NCBI GenBank assembly: GCA_035287045.1
Contig: DATECF010000140.1
Coordinates: forward strand, 1 to 10,097
Source: JACPAP01 sp035287045
GTDB lineage: Bacteria; Gemmatimonadota; Gemmatimonadetes; Gemmatimonadales; GWC2-71-9
Direction: 5' to 3'
DNA: 10,097 bases
Of this stretch, positions 7,654-10,097 are shown one piece after another. Position 1 is the stretch's first letter; each line of letters begins with the position of its first letter. A model generated the notes under the pieces. The model saw nothing but the letters and a program-made list of their open reading frames with translations. It was not told the origin of the DNA and ran no database searches. A program made the position numbers and the translations under genes.

Positions 7654-8721
7654 ATGACAGGCACCGTAGGCCGCTCCCTACTTCCGCTCCTCACCGTCTG
7701 CGCCGCCTGCACGCCAAGGGACGAATCGCCCAAAGCCGTGGCGCGGGCCCCCGAGCCTGGAGAGCGGTATTTCGCCGGTGTTCGCCAGCTCACCTTCGGC
7801 GGGCAAAACGCCGAAGCCTATTTCTCGGCGAATGGAAACCAGCTGATCTTCCAGTGGCAGACCAGCGACTCCACCTGCGACCAGCAGTACGTGGTCAATC
7901 TGGACGGAACCGGGCTCCGCCGAGTCTCGAACGGGCTGGGGCGGACCACCTGCGGCTACTTCTACGCCGGCGACCAGCGGGTGCTGTACGCCAGCACCTT
8001 CGAGCACGACGCCGGGTGCCCGCCGCCGGCGGACTTTTCCCAAGGCTACGTCTGGAGCCTGTACCAGTACGACCTCTACACCTCGGCCCCGGACGGCTCC
8101 GATCTCCAGCGGCTGACCAGCACGCCGGGCTACGACGCGGAAGCAACCCTCTCGCCCGACGGCCAGCGCCTGGTCTTCACCTCGGTGCGCGATGGGGACC
8201 TGGACATCTACACCATGAACGTGGACGGCACCGACGTGCGCCGCCTGACCGACAGCCTGGGGTACGACGGCGGGCCGTTCTACTCGCCGGACGGAAGCCT
8301 GATCGTGTACCGCTCCTGGTACCCGAGCGCTCCCGCCGAGGCCGCCGACTACCGGCGCCTGCTGGCCCAGGGGATGGTGCGCCCCAGCCGGATGGAAATT
8401 CGCGTGATGAACGCGGACGGCTCCAACCAGCGCCAGGTGACGGATCTCGGCGGGGCCAACTTCGCGCCGTACTTCCATCCCGACGGCACGCGCATCATCT
8501 TCGCCTCGAACCACAACGATCCCCGCTCCCGGAATTTCGATCTCTACTTGATCAACCTGGATGGGAGCGGGCTCCAGCAGGTCACGACCAGTGGGGAGTT
8601 CGACGGCTTCCCCATGTTCTCGCCGGATGGGAAACTGCTGGTCTTCGCCTCGAACCGGCACGGCTCGGTGCCGGGAGAGACGAATCTCTTTCTAGCCGAT
8701 TGGGTAGAACCACACGAGTAG
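7654..8721 (+). CDS. PD40/TolB-like beta-propeller protein, probable lipoprotein
   Basis: The 355-aa protein has a short hydrophobic leader ending in LLTVCAACTP. Cys19 is the likely lipidation site, although the residue at -3 is Cys, so the lipobox is imperfect. The rest is a propeller of WD40-like PD40 repeats: FSANGNQLIFQ (57-67), LSPDGQRLVFTS, YSPDGSLIVYRS, FHPDGTRIIFAS and FSPDGKLLVFAS. Each is followed by a D-x-Y/V strand and a DGT/DGS-x-x-R/Q-Q/R-x-T turn. Three Cys (75, 100 and 122) lie between the first repeats and could form a disulfide outside the cytoplasm. PD40 propellers occur in TolB and in the N-terminal part of some peptidases, but no catalytic domain follows here, and tol-pal genes are absent. 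A binding or scaffold role in the envelope is therefore the most that can be said. The start at ATG 7654 has GGAG 5 nt upstream. Signal peptidase I follows 14 bp downstream, so the two are very likely co-transcribed. Confidence 0.85.
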   Translation: MTGTVGRSLLPLLTVCAACTPRDESPKAVARAPEPGERYFAGVRQLTFGGQNAEAYFSANGNQLIFQWQTSDSTCDQQYVVNLDGTGLRRVSNGLGRTTCGYFYAGDQRVLYASTFEHDAGCPPPADFSQGYVWSLYQYDLYTSAPDGSDLQRLTSTPGYDAEATLSPDGQRLVFTSVRDGDLDIYTMNVDGTDVRRLTDSLGYDGGPFYSPDGSLIVYRSWYPSAPAEAADYRRLLAQGMVRPSRMEIRVMNADGSNQRQVTDLGGANFAPYFHPDGTRIIFASNHNDPRSRNFDLYLINLDGSGLQQVTTSGEFDGFPMFSPDGKLLVFASNRHGSVPGETNLFLADWVEPHE

Positions 8722-8726
8722 GGAGG
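8721..8726 (+). promoter_or_regulatory. Ribosome-binding site of signal peptidase I
   Basis: GGGAGG begins on the last base of the propeller gene's stop codon and lies 9 nt before the GTG at 8736. It fixes this GTG as the start. Confidence 0.75.
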
Positions 8727-8735
8727 TCGTAGGAC

Positions 8736-9440
8736 GTGAACGCTTCACCCAACAAGTCCCTCGCTCAATCGGCCTGGGAGTGGACCAAGTCCCTCGCGGC
8801 GGCGCTGATTATCTGGTTCTTCCTCCGGGCCCTCCTGGTAGAGGCGTTCCGCATTCCGTCCGGCAGCATGGAGAACACGCTGCTGATCGGCGATTTCCTG
8901 TTCGTGAACAAGGCGCTCTACGGCGCCGAAATGCCGGTGGTGCACAAGCGACTGCCCGCGTTTCGGGAGCCCGTGCGGGGGGACGTGGTGGTGTTCGACT
9001 CGGTGGAAGAACCCGGCATGAACGTGGTGAAACGGATCGTCGGCCTGCCCGGCGACACCATCGCCATGTCGGACAACTTCATCTCCATCAACGGCAAGCC
9101 CCTGGATGAGCCCTACGTCGTCCGGACCGACCCCGTGAGCGACCGCGAGGACCCGCAGATGCGGGCCTGGCAGGTGCGCTACCTGGCGGGGAGAGCGGCG
9201 CGGATGTACCGCCCCACGCTCAAGAACTGGGGTCCCCTCCTGGTCCCGCCAGACTCGTTCTTCGTCATGGGAGACAACCGCGACAACTCCTACGACAGCC
9301 GCTACTGGGGCTTCGTGGGCCGGGATCGGATTCGCGGCCGCCCGCTGTTCATCTACTACAGCTACGACAAGAACGGCATGTTGCCCCTGCCGTTCTTCAC
9401 CGCCATCCGCTGGGATCGCATCCTCAGCCACCCGCGCTGA
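8736..9440 (+). CDS. lepB: Signal peptidase I
   Basis: This membrane serine protease cleaves signal peptides from proteins exported by Sec or Tat. The 234-aa protein has one N-terminal membrane helix at about 18-37 (SLAAALIIWFFLRALLVEAF). Box B is FRIPSGSMENTL with nucleophile Ser44. Here Asn-Thr stands where many family members have Pro-Thr. Box D is VKRIVGLPGD with general-base Lys99, and box E is FFVMGDNRDNSYDSRYWGFV. Both catalytic residues are present, so it should be active. The catalytic domain carries a modest insert around residues 128-165 (DREDPQMRAWQVRYLAGRAA) before box E. GTG is the start, with GGGAGG before it. Its neighbours upstream are three exported proteins, one of which (the barrel) has a cleavage site this enzyme could cut. 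No terminator with a T-run follows; instead a strand-flipping heptamer array begins 15 bp after the stop. Confidence 0.96.
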   Translation: MNASPNKSLAQSAWEWTKSLAAALIIWFFLRALLVEAFRIPSGSMENTLLIGDFLFVNKALYGAEMPVVHKRLPAFREPVRGDVVVFDSVEEPGMNVVKRIVGLPGDTIAMSDNFISINGKPLDEPYVVRTDPVSDREDPQMRAWQVRYLAGRAARMYRPTLKNWGPLLVPPDSFFVMGDNRDNSYDSRYWGFVGRDRIRGRPLFIYYSYDKNGMLPLPFFTAIRWDRILSHPR

Positions 9441-9455
9441 ACGACGCCGTCGGCA

Positions 9456-9515
9456 ACTCAGCACTCGGCCTTCAGCGCTCGGCCGTCGGCCGTCGCTGAG
9501 GGCTGACTGCTGATT
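9456..9515. repeat. Second strand-flipping heptamer array
   Basis: Five direct 7-nt units (ACTCAGC, ACTCGGC, CTTCAGC, GCTCGGC, CGTCGGC; 9456-9490; consensus NNTCRGC) are followed by CGTC and then three units in the opposite orientation (GCTGAGG, GCTGACT, GCTGATT; 9495-9515). Stems formed between the halves are imperfect, with about 6 of 7 pairs per unit at best. The last unit runs into the proposed -35 box of the next gene. The layout matches the 1819-1864 array, but the unit sequence is different. Confidence 0.82.
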
Positions 9516-9541
9516 GCATTCCGTCGGCGTTGTGATATATT
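9514..9541 (+). promoter_or_regulatory. Probable sigma-70-type promoter with extended -10
   Basis: TTGCAT (9514-9519) and TATATT (9536-9541) are 16 bp apart, and TGA directly before the -10 gives an extended TGn element. This AT-rich patch is out of character for the high-GC surroundings. Transcription would begin near 9548, inside the left half of the palindrome and about 30 nt before the proposed TTG start. Confidence 0.6.
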
Positions 9542-9543
9542 TA

Positions 9544-9571
9544 ATTCCGCAAGTGGCGTATATTGCGGAAT
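9544..9571. promoter_or_regulatory. Operator-like perfect 9-bp inverted repeat
   Basis: ATTCCGCAA (9544-9552) and TTGCGGAAT (9563-9571) are exact reverse complements separated by 10 bp, with a centre-to-centre distance of 19 bp, about two helical turns. The palindrome covers the predicted transcription start, and its right half contains the GCGGAA that could serve as Shine-Dalgarno. A dimeric regulator bound here would block transcription. Since the next gene encodes an Lrp/AsnC protein, autoregulation is the natural inference. Confidence 0.65.
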
Positions 9572-9577
9572 GATATT

Positions 9578-10018
9578 TTGCAAACCACAGATGGAACAGA
9601 TCGGCGTATCATCGCCATCCTTCAGGCGGACGGTAAGCTCTCATACCAAGACCTGGGTGATGCGGTGGGACTCAGCGCCCCCGCTGCATTCCAGCGGGTT
9701 CGCAAACTCGAGACCGCCGGCGTCATCACCGGGTACCACGCCAGGGTAGATCCCCAGGCCGCCGGAAAGCCGCTCATCGCGTTCGTGCACGTCCACCTCG
9801 GCCCGGACGTGCCGGTGCCGCAGTTGCTGGCCCGGTGGAGGCGGGCATCCGGCGTCCTCGAGTGCCACCGGCTGACCGGCGCCGACCGCTACCTGCTCAA
9901 GCTACGTCTGGAGAACGTGAGCGCCTTGAGCGCGTTTCTGGACGGCGCGCGCGGGGCGGGGTGCACCGTGGAGTCGGAGTTGGCGGTGGAGACGGCGTTT
10001 GAACGATGGACCGTGTGA
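9578..10018 (+). CDS. Lrp/AsnC family transcriptional regulator
   Basis: The 146-aa protein has the standard family size and order. An N-terminal winged helix-turn-helix (about 6-52) begins TDRRIIAILQADGKLSYQDL and includes the recognition-helix region LSAPAAFQRVRKLETAGVI. A RAM ligand-binding/oligomerisation domain (about 65-142) follows, with FVHVHL, the VLECHRLTGADRYLLKLR core and AVETAFERW. Such proteins sense amino acids or related metabolites and form dimers to octamers on DNA. No in-frame ATG exists near the N-terminus. The TTG at 9578 is preferred because GCGGAA lies 7 nt upstream and because the family usually starts only a few residues before the D-x-x-I motif. The ORF also allows TTG 9563, which would lie inside the palindrome and has no Shine-Dalgarno. 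Target genes are unknown; Lrp-like proteins often control amino-acid catabolism, but a link to the P5C dehydrogenase 6 kb upstream is only a guess. The gene appears to be monocistronic, because a repeat array begins 16 bp after its stop. Confidence 0.92.
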   Translation: MQTTDGTDRRIIAILQADGKLSYQDLGDAVGLSAPAAFQRVRKLETAGVITGYHARVDPQAAGKPLIAFVHVHLGPDVPVPQLLARWRRASGVLECHRLTGADRYLLKLRLENVSALSAFLDGARGAGCTVESELAVETAFERWTV

Positions 10019-10033
10019 CGGAGGCGGCGGTAC

Positions 10034-10097
10034 AGCGGCATAGCGGCATAGCGGCATAACGGCATGGCGGCATGTGGCTTATGCCGTCATGCCGTCA
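10034..10097. repeat. Third strand-flipping array, 8-nt units, cut by the window end
   Basis: Five direct 8-nt units (AGCGGCAT three times, AACGGCAT, GGCGGCAT; 10034-10073) are followed by GTGGCTT and then units in the opposite orientation (ATGCCGTC twice; 10081-10096). The array continues past the window edge. The halves can pair as a long imperfect stem. No gene is visible after 10018. Confidence 0.85.

Noticed and set aside
7678..8661. A 327-aa open frame on the - strand across the propeller gene
   Set aside because: It is a shadow of clear PD40 repeats on the + strand and has no recognisable motif.
7654..8721. Assignment of the propeller gene as tolB
   Set aside because: It lacks the N-terminal TolB domain pattern and the tol-pal neighbourhood; only the generic PD40 repeats are shared.
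10034..10097. A possible CRISPR array
   Set aside because: The units are 8 nt with no spacers and turn to the opposite strand, and no cas gene is present.

Overview
The window is a high-GC bacterial chromosome segment with all eight recognisable genes on the + strand. The organism looks Gram-negative: there is a predicted outer-membrane beta-barrel with a terminal Phe, plus lipoproteins. It also makes heme O and so is probably an aerobic respirer. GTG and TTG starts are common, and the mix of PAS/receiver hybrid kinase, PD40 propeller and eukaryote-like P5C dehydrogenase would suit Gemmatimonadota or a similar environmental phylum. That placement is an inference; no rRNA or other marker is present.

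Layout: (1) 1-1749, the 3' part of a PAS-PAS-histidine kinase-receiver hybrid sensor whose start lies before the window. (2) 1750-1891, a gap holding a heptanucleotide array that flips strand and can form a 15-bp perfect stem. (3) 1892-3520, a P5C dehydrogenase, the second step of proline breakdown, followed at 3575-4453 by heme O synthase. (4) 4524-9440, a run of four envelope genes: a predicted 582-aa lipoprotein, a translationally coupled beta-barrel protein, a PD40 propeller lipoprotein and signal peptidase I. (5) 9441-9577, a gap with a second strand-flipping heptamer array, an extended -10 promoter and a perfect 9-bp operator-like palindrome. (6) 9578-10018, an Lrp/AsnC regulator probably starting at TTG. 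(7) 10034 to the window end, a third strand-flipping array built from 8-mers.

The genes do not form one obvious pathway. The central block 4524-9440 is consistent with one envelope/secretion transcription unit, since its genes are closely spaced or coupled. P5C dehydrogenase without a visible proline dehydrogenase and the Lrp-type regulator both point to amino-acid metabolism, but nothing in the sequence ties them together.

The most unusual signal is the intergenic architecture. Three of the gaps hold short arrays of 7- or 8-nt units that run in one orientation and then switch to the reverse complement. Each array has its own unit sequence, and they sit in the two longest gaps and the terminal gap. 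The short gaps inside the gene runs do not have them. The coupled lipoprotein/barrel pair is the best candidate for an uncharacterised protein system. No CRISPR, tRNA, rRNA, transposase or recognisable defence system was seen.
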